Source: Chamaelirium japonicum
Taxonomy: Eukaryota; Streptophyta; Magnoliopsida; Liliales; Melanthiaceae
Assembly (NCBI GenBank): GCA_947650365.1
Contig: OX393550.1
Coordinates: 114,337,532 to 114,401,531, forward strand
DNA length: 64,000 bases
Reading direction: 5' to 3'
Both the position numbers and the translations under genes were made by a program. The notes under the pieces are model-generated. The model was not told where the DNA came from. It did not search any database and saw only the letters and a program-made list of their open reading frames with translations. This document shows positions 37,336-48,795 of this stretch, one piece after another. Within the stretch, counting starts at the first letter, position 1; every line of letters begins with the position of its first letter.

Positions 37336-37789
37336 GTCACAATGGTGGAAATGTGGTCCAGGGGTAAATCTGGAAATCTGTAATTACTGGTTCACTGAAA
37401 ATTTCTATGGATGGTATAGATGTGTAGAGCTCAGAAAGGGCTTCGATTCGGTACCAAGAACGTCCAAATCGGATGAAAATTGAGAGAGATATGGCGTTTT
37501 GAAGTTTTAGGGTCTTATCGGGTCTATTTTTTTGTAAACGGGTTGGATCCGAATTCAACTCGGGTTCAGCACTTAAGTGCAAAAATAGCAACTAGAAAGG
37601 TTGGGGATTTGAGGGCTGTTGGATGGGGATCTAAGGGTTGTGGTGGAGGAGTGAATTAGGGAAAAAGGAAAGGGCTAAAGGGTAAAACAATTAGGACTTT
37701 TGTTTGGCCTCTTGTTTGCAACTAGGGAAGAGGAAGGGGCGGCAGCAATGGCAGCAAGAAGCACAGCAACGGCTGGCCAGCAGGTACGG

Positions 37790-37925
37790 TTTCTCTTTCC
37801 TTTCTCTCTTCTTTCCTTCTTCTTCTCTTCCCTTTTCTTCTCTTTCTTTCCTTTTTCTTTTTCTTCCCTTTTCTTCTCTTTCTTTCCTTTTTTTTTTCTT
37901 TTCTTTTCCTTTTCTGCTGCGATCA
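37790..37925 (-). repeat. purine-rich (element sense) tract in C
   Basis: TTTCTTTTCTCTTC-type blocks on the plus strand. The same position in H (15361-15485) has a similar tract. Lys/Glu frames through it are artefacts. Confidence 0.7.
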
Positions 37926-38327
37926 CAGATCTGATATAATTTTTTTTTTTTTTGGCTGCGGGGTGCGCAGGAGCACGGGAAGTGGTGGCGGTTTAGCGGG
38001 TGGAGCGGGAGGAACGGCGGCTTGCGGTGGACGGGCGGGCGGCAAAAGGAGAGGTTCGCGGTGGTGGAGGTATGCTCTCTCTTCTCTTTTTTTTTCTCCA
38101 GATCTGATCCCTCTTCTTTTTTTTTTTTCAATAGATCTGATCTCTCTTCTTCTGTTTTTTTTTTTTTTTTTTTTTGGGATTGTAGGGCGATGTACCAGAA
38201 GAAGATGACGCCGAATCGGTGAGGATGGTGACGATGGAACGGCGACGATGACGATGGACGACGACGATCGAAGTGAAGATCGTTTGTGGTGCGGAAACGC
38301 CACGAAGCCGAAGCTCTGATACCAACT

Positions 38328-38811
38328 TGATGCAGGCGCGCGTCGTCGAAGGACGGTTGATGAAGGCGATGTAATATTTTTGGTATTTTCTTTGTAAAAA
38401 GATAACTAGTGATACGGAATCACCGAGAGGAAGTGGCGGAGGGGGTAAGAACTGTGACAGAGAAGAAAAGACTAGAAGCTTAGACGAGAGGGGGCCTGAA
38501 ATCCATCAGGATACAAGGTGGGGACTCAAATCCATGAGCCAACAAAGACATCCGCCATCAATTTTCACATAATAATCTGTCTTTCAATGGTTACAATGGG
38601 GGCCTTTAAATAGGCTAAAAGAAAAGATAAAAATGGCAACAAATTTAAAAGTCAACAAGTATCCTAACAACTTGCCTAAAAATAAAGATCTCAAATAAAA
38701 AAAAAGATTCTAACAGATATCATAAGAGATATCCTGCCTTATTCATCCATGGCAGACTAGGATGGGCCTTCGGGTGGGCTAACGGGATTGGGCCCAAGTC
38801 GGATCACATCA
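38328..38811 (-). repeat. 5' LTR of C
   Basis: Partner of 36046-36530. On the minus strand it is followed by the primer site. Confidence 0.9.
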
Positions 38812-41800
38812 CCCCCCCTCCTCCACCCGACCACCCCGCCGGCCCCCCTCCTCCACCCGCCCATCCCCCCGGCCCCCTCCTCCGCCCTACAGCCCCCCGC
38901 CGGCCCCCCCTCCTCCACCCGCCCACCCCGCTGGCCCCCTCCTCCGCCCTACAGCCCCCCGACCCCCCCCCCTCCACCCCTCCGACCCTCCTCCTCACCC
39001 GACAGGCCCCCCCGCCCCCACCCGACCACCCCCTCGACCCCCCTCCTCCACCCGATCGGCCCCCCCACCCCTTACCTTAGCCCATACGCCCCCACCCCTG
39101 CACCCCCGCCCCCTCCTGCACCCCCTGAAGCCCCACCGCCCCCCCTTCTCCTCTGTACCAAACTGCCCGTCTCCTCTGTACGGACTGCCTCAGACCTTCC
39201 TTGTGCCGGATCGCCCCCGTACTTAAGGGATATGACTTCCTACAGCATCTCTCGGCTCCCATACTGCCTGCACACTGTCGCTGATCGTCGAGTCCCTCCG
39301 TCTCCTCGTTTTGATGGTATTCTTGGGCCACGTCCCTCCACCACATCAGTCGACTGTGGACGTCGTCAGGGTCTCCTCCGCCATGATGGCGAGACTGCTA
39401 CTGCTACTGATCTCCCTACTCCAGCACTGCCTGCCACCACTCCTGCTCCGTCTCGGTCTTACTCAGACCGCCTCCAGCGCTTTGAGGAGTTACTGTTGCG
39501 ATACCTCGCCTCCACCAGCTCCTCGACAGATCACGGTCTCTCTGCCACTCCGGGTACTTCTGCTCAGTCTCAGTCTTACTCCGACCGCCTCCAGCGCTTT
39601 GAGGAATTACTGCTTCGGTACCTCGCCTCCACCAGCTCTTCGACAGCTCACAGTCTCTCTGCCACTCCGGGTACTACTGCTCCATGGATCTTCGACTCGG
39701 GTGCCTCCTGTCACCTCACCTTTGACTCCACTGTCCTCACTGACTGTTATCCCACTACCACCCACCAGGAGGTTCGCACTGCGGATGGGACTCTCGTCCC
39801 TATTCCGCAATGTGGATCTGTCACTACTACCTTTGACCCTTCTGGTCGCCTGACCCTACCCCATGTCCATCATGCCCCCCGTTTTAACATTAATCTGATC
39901 TCTATCAGTTCTCTTTGCGACTCTGGCCTGACTGTCACCTTCACCCCTTCTGTTTGTGTTGTGCAGGATTCGCGGACGGGTCAGAGGATTGGGCTGGGCC
40001 GTAGAGCAGGAGGACTTTACCAGCTGGACCATCTCCATGTGTCTTCCGTTCCTGTTGCGTCTGTCATGTCTGTTACCTCCGATGCCGACCTATGGCACAG
40101 AAGGTTAGGTCATATATCGAGTGATCGACTCAAAAGCGTATTCCGTTCGGGCGCTTTGGGTAGAGCGTCCTTCTCCCCTCTCTCTGTTTGTACGGGTTGT
40201 AGACTAGCAAAGCATCTAGCTCTTCTATTCTCTGCTGGTGCTTCCCAATCTGATGCTTTATTTGATTTAGTACATTCGGACATTTGGGGTCCTGCACCTG
40301 TTGCATCCATTTCGGGTTACATGTACTATGTGTGTTTTATCGATGACTACTCTAGGTGCACCTGGGTTTATCTTATGCGTCATCGGTCTGAAGTCCCTCA
40401 CATCTTTAGGAGATTCACCACTATGATACACACTCAGTTTGGTCGGCGCATTAAGACCTTTCGGTCTGATTGTGCTAAGGAGTATCTCTCCTCTGAGATG
40501 CGTGAGATTTTTCAATCTCACGGCACTCTTCACCAGCAGTCCTGTCCCCACACCCATGAGCAGAACGACGTTGCCGAACGCAAGCATCGTCATGTCCTTG
40601 AGACCGCACGAGCCTTGTTCCTCTCTGCGTCTGTTCCTCACTCTTACTGGGCTGAAGCTGTCATGACGGTTGTCCACCTCATCAATATCACTCCGTCATC
40701 TGCTTTGTCCGGTGCCACCCCATATGAGCGCCTCCACTCCAGCCCACCTGACTACTCTCTTCTTCGCACGTTTGGCTGCACGTGCTTCGTTCTTCTTCCT
40801 CCCCATGAGCGCACCAAACTCTCTGCAAGATCTGTTCGGTGTGTTCACTTAGGGCTCAGCCGGGAGCACAAGGGGTATCGTTGTTACGATCCCTTGGCTC
40901 GCCGGATTCGTGTCTCCCGTCACGTTTCCTTTGTTGAGGATGTCCCGTACTTTTCCCCTGAGTCTCGGGATATTTCCTTGCCTCCTGCGTCACCCTCCTC
41001 GCCTTCATCACCTCTCCACATCCTCGTTCTACCCCCGTTTTCTGTTGCCCCACCCACGCCTACTCCACCTCCATCTTCCCCGCCACCTCCACCACCACCA
41101 CCACCTCCTCAGTCTCCCTCACCACCACCACCACCTCCTCAGTCTCCCTCGCCACCACCACCACCCGTTACTCGTGTCTATGTACGTCGGTCTGCAGCTC
41201 CTCCTCCAGAGTCGGCTCCCACTGGTACTCCATCCCCTGATGCTCTTGCTACCTCCTCCCCGGTCGTGGATCCTGCTCCTGTTCGGCGCTACCCAGCGCG
41301 CGAACATCACCCTCCTGACAGATATGACTACTCTCCTGACAGGTTTGGCTACTCTGCTTTTCCCTCTGCCTCTCCTGACTCTTCTGGCTACTCTGTCAGT
41401 GCCTCCTATTCACCATCTTTTCAGGCTTTTCTTACTGCTATACACACCCATCGGGAGCCCCAATCGTACCGTGAGGCAGCATTACATCCAGAGTGGTGGC
41501 AGACCATGTCAGTTAAGCTTGAGGCTTTTCAGCGGACCCAGACATGGGATTTGGTGCCTTGTCCCCCCGGGGTGGTGCCTGTTAGCTGCAAGTGGATATT
41601 CAAGGTCAAGACTCGACCTGACGGATCCATTGAGCGGCACAAGGCTCGCCTCGTTGCTCGTGGCTTCTCCCAGGAGTATGGGATTGATTACGAGGAGACG
41701 TTTGCTCCAGTTGCTCGAATGACTACTGTACGCACCCTCTTAGTTGTGGCAGCTGCTCGAGGGTGGCCTCTCCATCAGATGGATGTCACCAATGCGTTTC

Positions 41801-42976
41801 TCCACGGTAATCTCTCCGAGGAAGTCTACATGGCTCCTCCTCCAGGCATTTCAGTTCCTCCATGGCACGTGTGTCGTTTGCGCCGAGCCATCTATGGGCT
41901 CAAGCAGGCCCCTCGTGCCTGGTTTGAGCGATTTCGCAGTGCAGTTCTGGCCGCCGGGTTTGTTGAGCGTCACTCCGACTATGCCTTGTTCACTCGCTCC
42001 TCCAATCAGGGCATTGCAGTTCTTCTCCTCTATGTGGATGATATGATCATCACTGGGGATGACAGTGCCACCATCGCCTCTCTCCAGCGGCACCTCCAGA
42101 GTCAGTTTGAGATGAAAGATCTGGGCTCTCTTCGCTACTTTTTGGGCCTTGAGATTGCCCGGTCAGCTCGTGGTCTGTTGGTCTCCCAGCAGAAGTACAT
42201 CTCCGACATCCTTGCTGATGCTGCTCTCACTGACACACGCATTGCTGATACACCCATGGAGCTCAATTTGAAGCTTCTCGCTACAGATGGTGAGCCGCTC
42301 CAGGATGTCTCCCGCTACCAGAGGCTGGTTGGGATGCTCGTCTATCTCACCATGACCCGGCCAGACATTGCCCATGCTGTTAGCATTGTCAGTCAGTTTG
42401 TTCAGGCTCCACGATCAGTACACTATGCAGTTGTTCTTCGGATTATCCGCTACCTCCGGGGCACCATCACCCGTTCACTACTGTTTCCCTCCACCTCTCC
42501 GTTGGTGCTGCGTGCCTACTCCGATGCATTGGGCAGGAGATGCAGCCACTCATCGCTCTACTACAGGATACTGTGTGTTTCTGGATGATTCACTGATTTC
42601 GTGGCGCAGCAAGAAGCAGGAGTCTGTTGCTCGCTCCAGCACCGAAGCCGAATACAGGGCCATGGCTTCCACCACCGCTGAGATTGTCTGGCTTCGCCGT
42701 CTTCTGCTCGACTTGGGAGTGGTGATATCCGGGCCCACCCCTCTCTTCTGTGACAACCGGAGTGCTATTTAGATTGCTAGCAACCCGGTCTTCCATGAGC
42801 GAACAAAACATATTGAAGTTGATTGTCATTATGTTCGCCAGGCGTTTCTCGACCACACCATCTCTCTGCCTTTCATTTTCTCATCGGAGCAGACTGCTGA
42901 TTTTCTGACGAAGCCCCTGACGATTGCTCGCTTCAGGCATTTTCTTGACAAACTCTCGGTTCATGATCCACCGTGA
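38812..42976 (+). pseudogene. gag-less Copia pol of element A
   Basis: After the leader there is a long open frame with, in order: aspartic protease (WIFDSGASCH, 39685-39714); integrase zinc finger (WHRRLGH ... CTGC, about 40092-40200); integrase catalytic residues in HSDIWGP, IDDYSRCTW and FRSDCAKEY; a Pro-rich linker (41040-41170); reverse transcriptase (CKWIFKVKTRPDG; QMDVTNAFLHG; YVDD at 42031-42042); and the start of RNase H. The Copia order (integrase before RT) is clear. Gag and its zinc knuckle are absent. Breaks: a 2-bp deletion after about 42528 shifts the frame in RNase H, and CAG has become TAG at 42770-42772. The last residues resume to the TGA at 42974-42976. A duplicated segment of about 40 codons, SYSDRLQRFEELLLRYLAS, precedes the protease. 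Confidence 0.92.
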
Positions 42977-42989
42977 GTTTGAGGGGGAG

Positions 42990-43130
42990 TGTTAATGTAT
43001 ATATAGATGGGTCGGGTTTACTGTACAGTCGGGTCGGGTTGTATAGTGATACATGTACATATATTGGGCTTGAGTCCCTTAATGGAATGCATTCTATTCC
43101 TCTCCAAACCCTAGCCGTCATCTCCTAACA
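42990..43130 (+). repeat. 3' LTR of A
   Basis: 141 bp with one base different from the 5' LTR (CAGTC / CCGTC near the end). Confidence 0.95.
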
Positions 43131-43135
43131 GATGG

Positions 43136-46100
43136 TATTCTCGGGCCACATCCCTCCACCATGTCAGTCGACTGTGGACGTCGTCAGGATCCCCTCCGCC
43201 ATGATGGCGGTTGCTGCTGAACTCCCTACTCCAGCACCGCCTGCCACCACTTCTGCTCCGTCTCGGTCTTACTCCGACCGCCTCCAACGCTTTGAGGAGT
43301 TACTGTTGCGATACCTCGCCTCCACCAGCTCTTCGACAGATCACAGTCTCTCTGCCACTCCGGGTACTTCTGCTCAGTCTCGGTCTTACTCCGACCGCCT
43401 CCAGCGCTTTGAGGAGTTACTGTTTCGATACCTCGCCTCCACCAGCTCTTCGACAGCTCACAGTCTCTCTGCCACTCCGATTACTACTGCTCCATAGATC
43501 TTCGACTCGGGTGCCTCCTGCCACCTTACCTCCAATCCTTATGTCCTCACGGACTGTAGCCCTGCTCCTACCTATATGGGGATCCACACTGCTGACGGGA
43601 CTCGTCTACCCATTTCGCAGTGTGGATCCATCACCCCTGCCTCCGATCCCACTGGTCGCCTAACCTTACCTCGTGTTCACCTTGCTCCCCGCTTAAACAT
43701 TAACTTAATATCTGTTAGTTCTCTTTGTGAGTCGGGCCTGATCGTTACATTTACTTCTTCTTCTTGTTTTGTGCAGGATCCGCGGACGGGTCAGAGAGTT
43801 GGGCTGGGTCGTCGAGCAGGGGGACTATATCAGTTGGATCACCTTCAGGTTCCCACTTCCACTCCGTCGGCTCTGTCTGTTACCTCTTATGCCGATTTGT
43901 GGCACAGAAGGTTAGGTCACATATCCAGTGATCGACTCCAAAATGTTTTTCGCTCTGGCGCTTTGGGTCGGGTGTCCTCCCCTCTCACTGTCTGCACTGG
44001 GTGTCGATTAGCAAAGTACCTTGCTCTTCCTTTTTCTACTAGTGTTTCCCGTTCCAGCGCCCCTTTTGATCTCGTGCACTCTGACGTGTGGGGTCCTGCT
44101 CCAGTTGCCTCTTTTACTGGTTTTTTGTATTATGTGAGCTTCATAGATGATTACTCCCACTGCACCTGGGTCTATCTCATGCGTCGCCGCTCCGAGATTC
44201 CTCATATTTACAAGACCTTCACTACTATGCTTCACACCCAGTTTGGTCGACGCATTAAGACTTTTCGGTCTGATTGTGCCCAGGAGTATCTCTCCTCTGA
44301 GATGCGCGAGATCCTTCAGACTCACGGCACTCTTCACCGACAGTCGTGTCCCCACACCCATTAACAAAACGGAGTCGCCGAGCGCAAACATCGCCATGTC
44401 CTCGAGACAGCACGAGCTCTACTTCTGTCTGCTTCTGTTCCACATTCCTACTGGGCTGAAGCTGACCTGACCGCTGTTCACCTCATCAACATCACTCCGT
44501 CCTCATCCCTCTCTAGTGTTTCCCCGTACGAGCGGCTTTACTCCACATCTCCTGACTACTCTCTTCTTCATACCTTTGGGTGCACGTGTTTCGTCCTCCT
44601 CCCTCCCCATGAGCGCACCAAACTCTCTGCTAGGTCTGTTAGGTGTGTTCACTTAGGACTCAGTCGGGAGCACAAGGGCTATCGGTGCTACGATCCCTTG
44701 GCTCGCCTAATCCGTGTCTCTCGCCACGTCTCCTTTGTAGAGGATGTCCCGTACTTTTCCACTGAGTTCCGGGATCTTCCCTTACCACTTACATCATCTT
44801 CTACATCGTCACCCCCTCTCAACATCCCCTTCCTACCTCCGTATCCTGCTCCTACGCCTACCTTCCCGGTTGAGCCTCCTCCACCACCTCCACCTCCACC
44901 TCCACCTCCACCGTCTCCACCACCTCCCTCGCCACCTCCCTCTCCCCCGTCACCTCCACCACCACCACCTATTACTCGTGTCTATATTCGTCGGTCTGCA
45001 GCTCCTCCTCTAGAGTCGGTTCACACTGGTACTCCCTCGCCTGATGTTGTTGTTCCCTCCTCACCGGTCGTGGATCCTGCTCATGTTCGGTGCTATCCGG
45101 TGCGCGAACATCACCCTCCTGACAGATATGACTACTCTCCGGACATGTTTGGCTACTCTGCCTTTACCTCTAACTCTCCTGACTCCTCTGGCTACTCTGT
45201 CATTGCCTCCTATTCTCCAGCTTATCAGGCTTTTCTTACCGCACTTCACACCCACCGGGAGCCCCAGTCGTACCGTGAGACAGCTTTACACCCAGAGTGG
45301 CGGCATGCCATATCAGTAGAGCTTAAGGCTTTTCAGCGGATCCAGACATGGGATTTGGTGCCTTATCCCTCAGGCGTGGTGCCTGTTAGCTGCAAGTGGA
45401 TCTTCAAGGTCAAGACTCGCCCTGACGGATCCATTGAGCGACACAAGGCCCGCCTCGTTGCTCATGGCTTCTCCTAGGAGTATGGGATTGATTATGAGGA
45501 GACGTTTGCTCCAGTTGCTCGGATGACTACTGTGCGCACCCTCTTAGCTGTGGCAGCTGCTCGATGGTGGCCTCTCCATCAGATGGATGTCACCAATGCG
45601 TTCCTTCACGGTGACCTCTCCGAGGAAGTATATATGGCTCCTCCTCCGGGCATTTCAGTTCCTCCAGGGCACGTTTGTCGTTTACGCCGTGCTATCTACG
45701 GACTCAAACAAGCACCTCGGGCATGGTTTGAGTGTTTCCGCAGTGCAGTTCTGGCAGCTGGGTTTGTCGAGAGATACTCTGACTACGCTCTGTTCACCCG
45801 CTCCTCCAGTCAGGGTATTGCTGTGCTACTTCTGTATATGGATGATATGATCATCACCGGGGATGACAGTGCTACCATAACTTTCCTTCAGCGTCACCTT
45901 CAGAGCCAGTTTGAGATGAAGGATCTAGGCCCTCTCCGGTACTTTCTTGGCCTTGAAATTGCCCGGTCAGCTCGAGGATTGTTGATCTCCCAGCAGAAGT
46001 ACATCTCTGATATTTTTGCCGAGGCTGCTCTTACTGATTCTCGTACTGCTGACACGCCTATGGAGCTCAACTTGAAGCTCCTCTCTATAGATGGTGAGCC

Positions 46101-46782
46101 TCTCCAGGATATCTCTCGTTATCAGCGGCTGGTTGGGATGCTCGTTTACCTCACCATGACGAGGCCTGACATTGCCCATGCCGTTGGTATTGTCAGTCAG
46201 TTCGTTCAGTCTCCTCGCTCGGTTCACTATGCAGCAGTTCTTCGGATTATTCGGTATCTCCGTGGCACTATCACTCGATCGCTGTTGTTTCCCTCCACAT
46301 CTCTACTGGTTCTGCGTGCTTACTCCGATGCAGATTGGGCTGGAGATATTGCTACTCGTCGATCCACCACCGGCTACTGCGTGTTCCTTGGTGATTCCCT
46401 CATTTCTTGGCGCATCAAGAAACAGGAGTCTGTTGCACGCTCCAGCACCGAAGCCGAATACCGAGCTATGGCTTCCACCACTGTAGAGATTGTCTGGCTT
46501 CGATGTCTTCTACTCGACTTGGGAGTCAGGATTTCTGGGGCTACACCTCTATTCTGTGACAACCGGAGTGCAATTCAAATTGCTAGCAATCCGGTTTTTC
46601 ATGAGCGGACCAAACACATCGAGGTCGACTGTCATTATGTTCGGCAGGAGTTTCTTGCCAACATCATCTCCCTGCCATTCATTCCCTCGACAGAGCAGAC
46701 TGCTGATTTTCTCACCAAGCCCCTGACGATTGCTAGATTTCGTCATTTTATAAGGAAACTCTCGGTACATGATCCACCGTGA
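43136..46782 (+). pseudogene. gag-less Copia pol of element B
   Basis: Same layout as A: duplicated YSDRLQRFEELL segment, protease (FDSGASCHLT), integrase (WHRRLGHISSDRL, HSDVWGP, IDDYSHCTW, FRSDCAQEY), Pro-rich linker (44870-44970), RT (CKWIFKVKTRPDG, QMDVTNAFLHG, YMDD at 45835-45846), RNase H (YSDADWAGD, SSTEAEYRA, CDNRSAIQ) and the end HDPP at 46782. Three in-frame stops break it: TAG 43495-43497 just before the protease motif, TAA 44362-44364 in integrase, and TAG 45475-45477 before RT. RT and RNase H (45523-46782) remain open. No gag is visible. It carries more breaks than A, as expected of the older, outer element. Confidence 0.92.
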
Positions 46783-46795
46783 GTTTGAGGGGGAG

Positions 46796-46931
46796 TGTTA
46801 ATGTATATACCGGGTCGGGTTCTATGTACAGTCGGGTCGGATTCTCTGTGTATACATGTACTTATATAGGCTTTAGTCCCTCAATGAGAACCACTCCATT
46901 CTCTCCAAACCCTATATGTCATCTCCTAACA
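46796..46931 (+). repeat. 3' LTR of B
   Basis: 136 bp. CTTTC duplication directly after. Confidence 0.92.
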
Positions 46932-46936
46932 CTTTC

Positions 46937-47274
46937 ATTTACTTTTATCTGTTTTTCTCCTTCATAGATTTGTTGTTTAATCATTATAGGCTCACTTCGG
47001 ACAATGCAAGCATCAATTTTACATCAGCTTAAACAGGAAGTCAAATACCCTAATTTACAAGTGATACATTGAACATATTCTACTACAATGCATACTACTT
47101 CCTCATTATATATGACATGATATAATGCAAGGAGTCACGGCCTTTTTACTACGATAGATGGCCACACCATAAGCTACAAGTGGAAGTGCATGGTTTATCC
47201 TTTTTTCTTTGGAGGAATATTGTAGAAATTTCAAAACCATGGACGAGTAATACATTGGCGACAACATAACTCAC
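46937..47274. other. intron sequence left of the middle B3 exon
   Basis: AT-rich sequence with no element. On the minus strand the exon frame stays open beyond the chosen donor, to about 47149, so a longer exon is possible. Confidence 0.35.
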
Positions 47275-47423
47275 CAAATCATGTAGACGATAGCTTCTAC
47301 AAAAAGCAACAAATTTTGAATTCCTAGTTTCGAAGGAATTGGCTACTTCTAGAACCCTTTCTTTGTCTTTGCTGGTTGCAGGTCGCATATCCGATTGAGT
47401 AGATCCACCTGCATCACACGGAC
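47275..47423 (-). CDS. B3-domain protein, middle exon
   Basis: Starts after the acceptor TTGCTTACAG (phase 1). It reads PCDAGGSTQSDMRPATSKDK, then ERVLEVANSFETRNSKFVAF and CRSYRLHDL, ending at TTG|GTGAGT in phase 0. The (E)RxLxxAxxF-(K/E)-(S/T)-xN-xx-F-V pattern opens a B3 domain in REM-type proteins and follows an acidic or polar linker. Upstream phase 1 fits the exon at 54158-54464. Downstream phase 0 fits 27025-27339, whose SIPAFLVREH continues the fold. The donor is a strong consensus. The frame also stays open past it, so retention cannot be excluded. Confidence 0.65.
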
Positions 47424-48131
47424 CTGTAAGCAAGTCATTAACATAGTAAGCAGGAATATATCTACAAGATGGATGATATTTGAAGGTGTTTACAGACAGT
47501 ATTATCTGTGTTAATGAAACAACATTAAACACATATGTGCATGTGCATACTTGTAGGATACATTGAGCTGGAAGCAACGTTTGGGAGTCAGTTGAAAGAA
47601 GGAAAGTGTTCCAAATTACCATGCAACAGTCTACAATATATCTTAAATAATTTTTCACTAGAAAATTGTAGCTAAAATAAAGTATGGACATAAAAAATAG
47701 GGGTGGCGCTGAATAGAGCCAAACCCTACCTTATCCGAACTTTTGATTAGGCTAGGCCCCACGCAAGCCTGAAAGACTGTAGAGTATGGGCTGGAGGAGA
47801 CCACAGGCTTGGACCAGGGACATCTTTATCAATTGATAGCAGCCAAGCATCAAGCATTAAATTAAGGTTCCCCTAGATCTTCCTACAATGGACATGGAAT
47901 ACCAACAAAGAGGCTAAATGTATCTAGTTTTTAGGTTCTTAATAAAAAATACTTGATTTGATTTCATGGTTCCATGCCCATGCAACACTAGATAACTAAC
48001 AAACATAAGCATTAAAGGTGCATGTATAAATTTTCTCACAAAATGAGTGTAAATCAAACAATAGAGATTTGAAACTTGGATTAATTGCGCCTTTGTTATT
48101 AGTACATGATGGCAGCATGCAGTAATGTACT
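47424..48131. other. unassigned intron sequence
   Basis: AT-rich; nothing recognised. Confidence 0.35.
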
Positions 48132-48308
48132 TGTTACGAAGAGAGAGAGAGAGAGAATAGGTTTGGGGAGAAAAGCTCCTTGTATTATCTCATTAATCTC
48201 AATAACATTACATAAGACTACCTCTCTTCATATAGAGAGAGAACGCACACCATTACGTTACCACAACCGAGGTGGGACTAATAGAATACTCACACACTAC
48301 ATCTAATA
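48132..48308 (-). repeat. 3' LTR of F
   Basis: Has CTCAATAACATTAC where E has CTCACGTCACATTAC, so it lacks the bZIP-type site. Confidence 0.85.
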
Positions 48309-48795
48309 CCCCCCGTCAAACTGATGTAAGGTATAAACCGACATCAGTTTGCTTAATAAAAGGAAGGAGAAAGAAAAAAAAAATTATATCAAATAACCCC
48401 CTTTTTTTTTTTTGCTGTAAAGTAAAGATAGTGCCAGGGCGACCTGCAAGCAAGTCGTCCTGGAAACCCGATTGACCAGCAAGCAGTACAACCGGGGGAA
48501 CCCGTCCAACCTGTAAGCAGGTCAACCGGGAGAATTGACAATGATCACTAAGGAGCGGAGCGGAGGAAGCCGACGGTGATGAAAGCCGGCAATAAAGGAG
48601 GCCGAAAAGAGAGAAATCGGCGAAGAAAAGGTGTGAATGCGTGAGACCTCATAGAAGGCAAGTACCCAGCCGAAGCAAGTACTTGACACCTCTTAGAAGA
48701 TCTCAATCATCACAGACAAAGAAGAAGGAGAAAATGAAGAGTCGTAGCTCTGATAGGGTCACATGACCAAGGAAAGGAAGAGGATCCGAAAGCCG

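Larger units (their letters stand above)
36046..38811 (-). mobile_element. gag-only LTR retrotransposon C (inserted in A)
   Basis: LTRs at 36046-36530 and 38328-38811 (485 and 484 bp; about seven substitutions between them), in element sense TGATGTGATCCGACTTGGGC ... GCGCCTGCATCA. The duplication CCCCC lies at 36041-36045 and 38812-38816. The primer site TTGGTATCAGAGCTTCGG lies beside the right LTR (plus 38308-38325). A purine-rich GCAGCGGAAGCGAA lies beside the left LTR (36531-36544). One gag-like ORF is present, with no protease, RT or integrase. The layout fits TR-GAG-type non-autonomous elements. A long pyrimidine tract lies at 37790-37920. Confidence 0.88.
35606..43130 (+). mobile_element. 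Copia retrotransposon A (inserted in B)
   Basis: LTRs at 35606-35746 and 42990-43130 (141 bp, TGTTAATGTATATATAGATG ... ATCTCCTAACA) differ at one base. The target duplication GATGG lies at 35601-35605 and 43131-43135. Primer site TGGTATCAGAGC is at 35747 and purine tract GAGTTTGAGGGGGAG at 42975-42989. Removing A rejoins the B sequence ...TCGTTTTGATGG|TATTCTCGGGCC, matching A's own sequence at 39303-39330. It contains element C. Its pol is broken. Confidence 0.95.
34528..46931 (+). mobile_element. Copia retrotransposon B (outer, interrupted)
   Basis: LTRs at 34528-34666 and 46796-46931, starting TGTTAATGTATATACCGGGT and ending ATCTCCTAACA, with the 5-bp duplication CTTTC (34523-34527 and 46932-46936). 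The primer site at 34667 is TGATATCAGAGC, one change from the initiator-Met type. The purine tract GAGTTTGAGGGGGAG (46781-46795) precedes the 3' LTR. Its internal region is 34667-35605 plus 43136-46795, split by element A. The LTRs differ at two bases plus a 3-bp indel. It lies antisense to the B3 gene. Confidence 0.93.
27340..47274 (-). other. inferred 19.9-kb intron of the B3 gene
   Basis: Bounded by a consensus donor (TTG|GTGAGT on the minus strand at 47275/47274) and the acceptor GATTCAG at 27340. Phase is 0 on both sides. It holds element E, the B/A/C nest, and older gypsy scraps. It is an inference from phase match and domain completion. An alternative is two separate gene fragments. 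Confidence 0.6.

Noticed and set aside
38788-39100. Start of the 1266-codon frame at 38788 as the true start of A's protein
   Set aside because: It begins inside the LTR of inserted element C, so the start is an accident of the nesting.
41119-41310. Trp/Arg-rich minus ORF opposite A pol
   Set aside because: Shadow of the proline-rich linker between integrase and RT.
42933-43121. AAACCCTAG words in LTRs as telomere-like repeats
   Set aside because: Single occurrences within LTRs, not tandem TTTAGGG units.
47149-47691. 180-codon minus ORF as a separate gene
   Set aside because: Only the part downstream of a clear acceptor at 47424 looks coding, and it fits as the middle B3 exon. The rest reads as intron.
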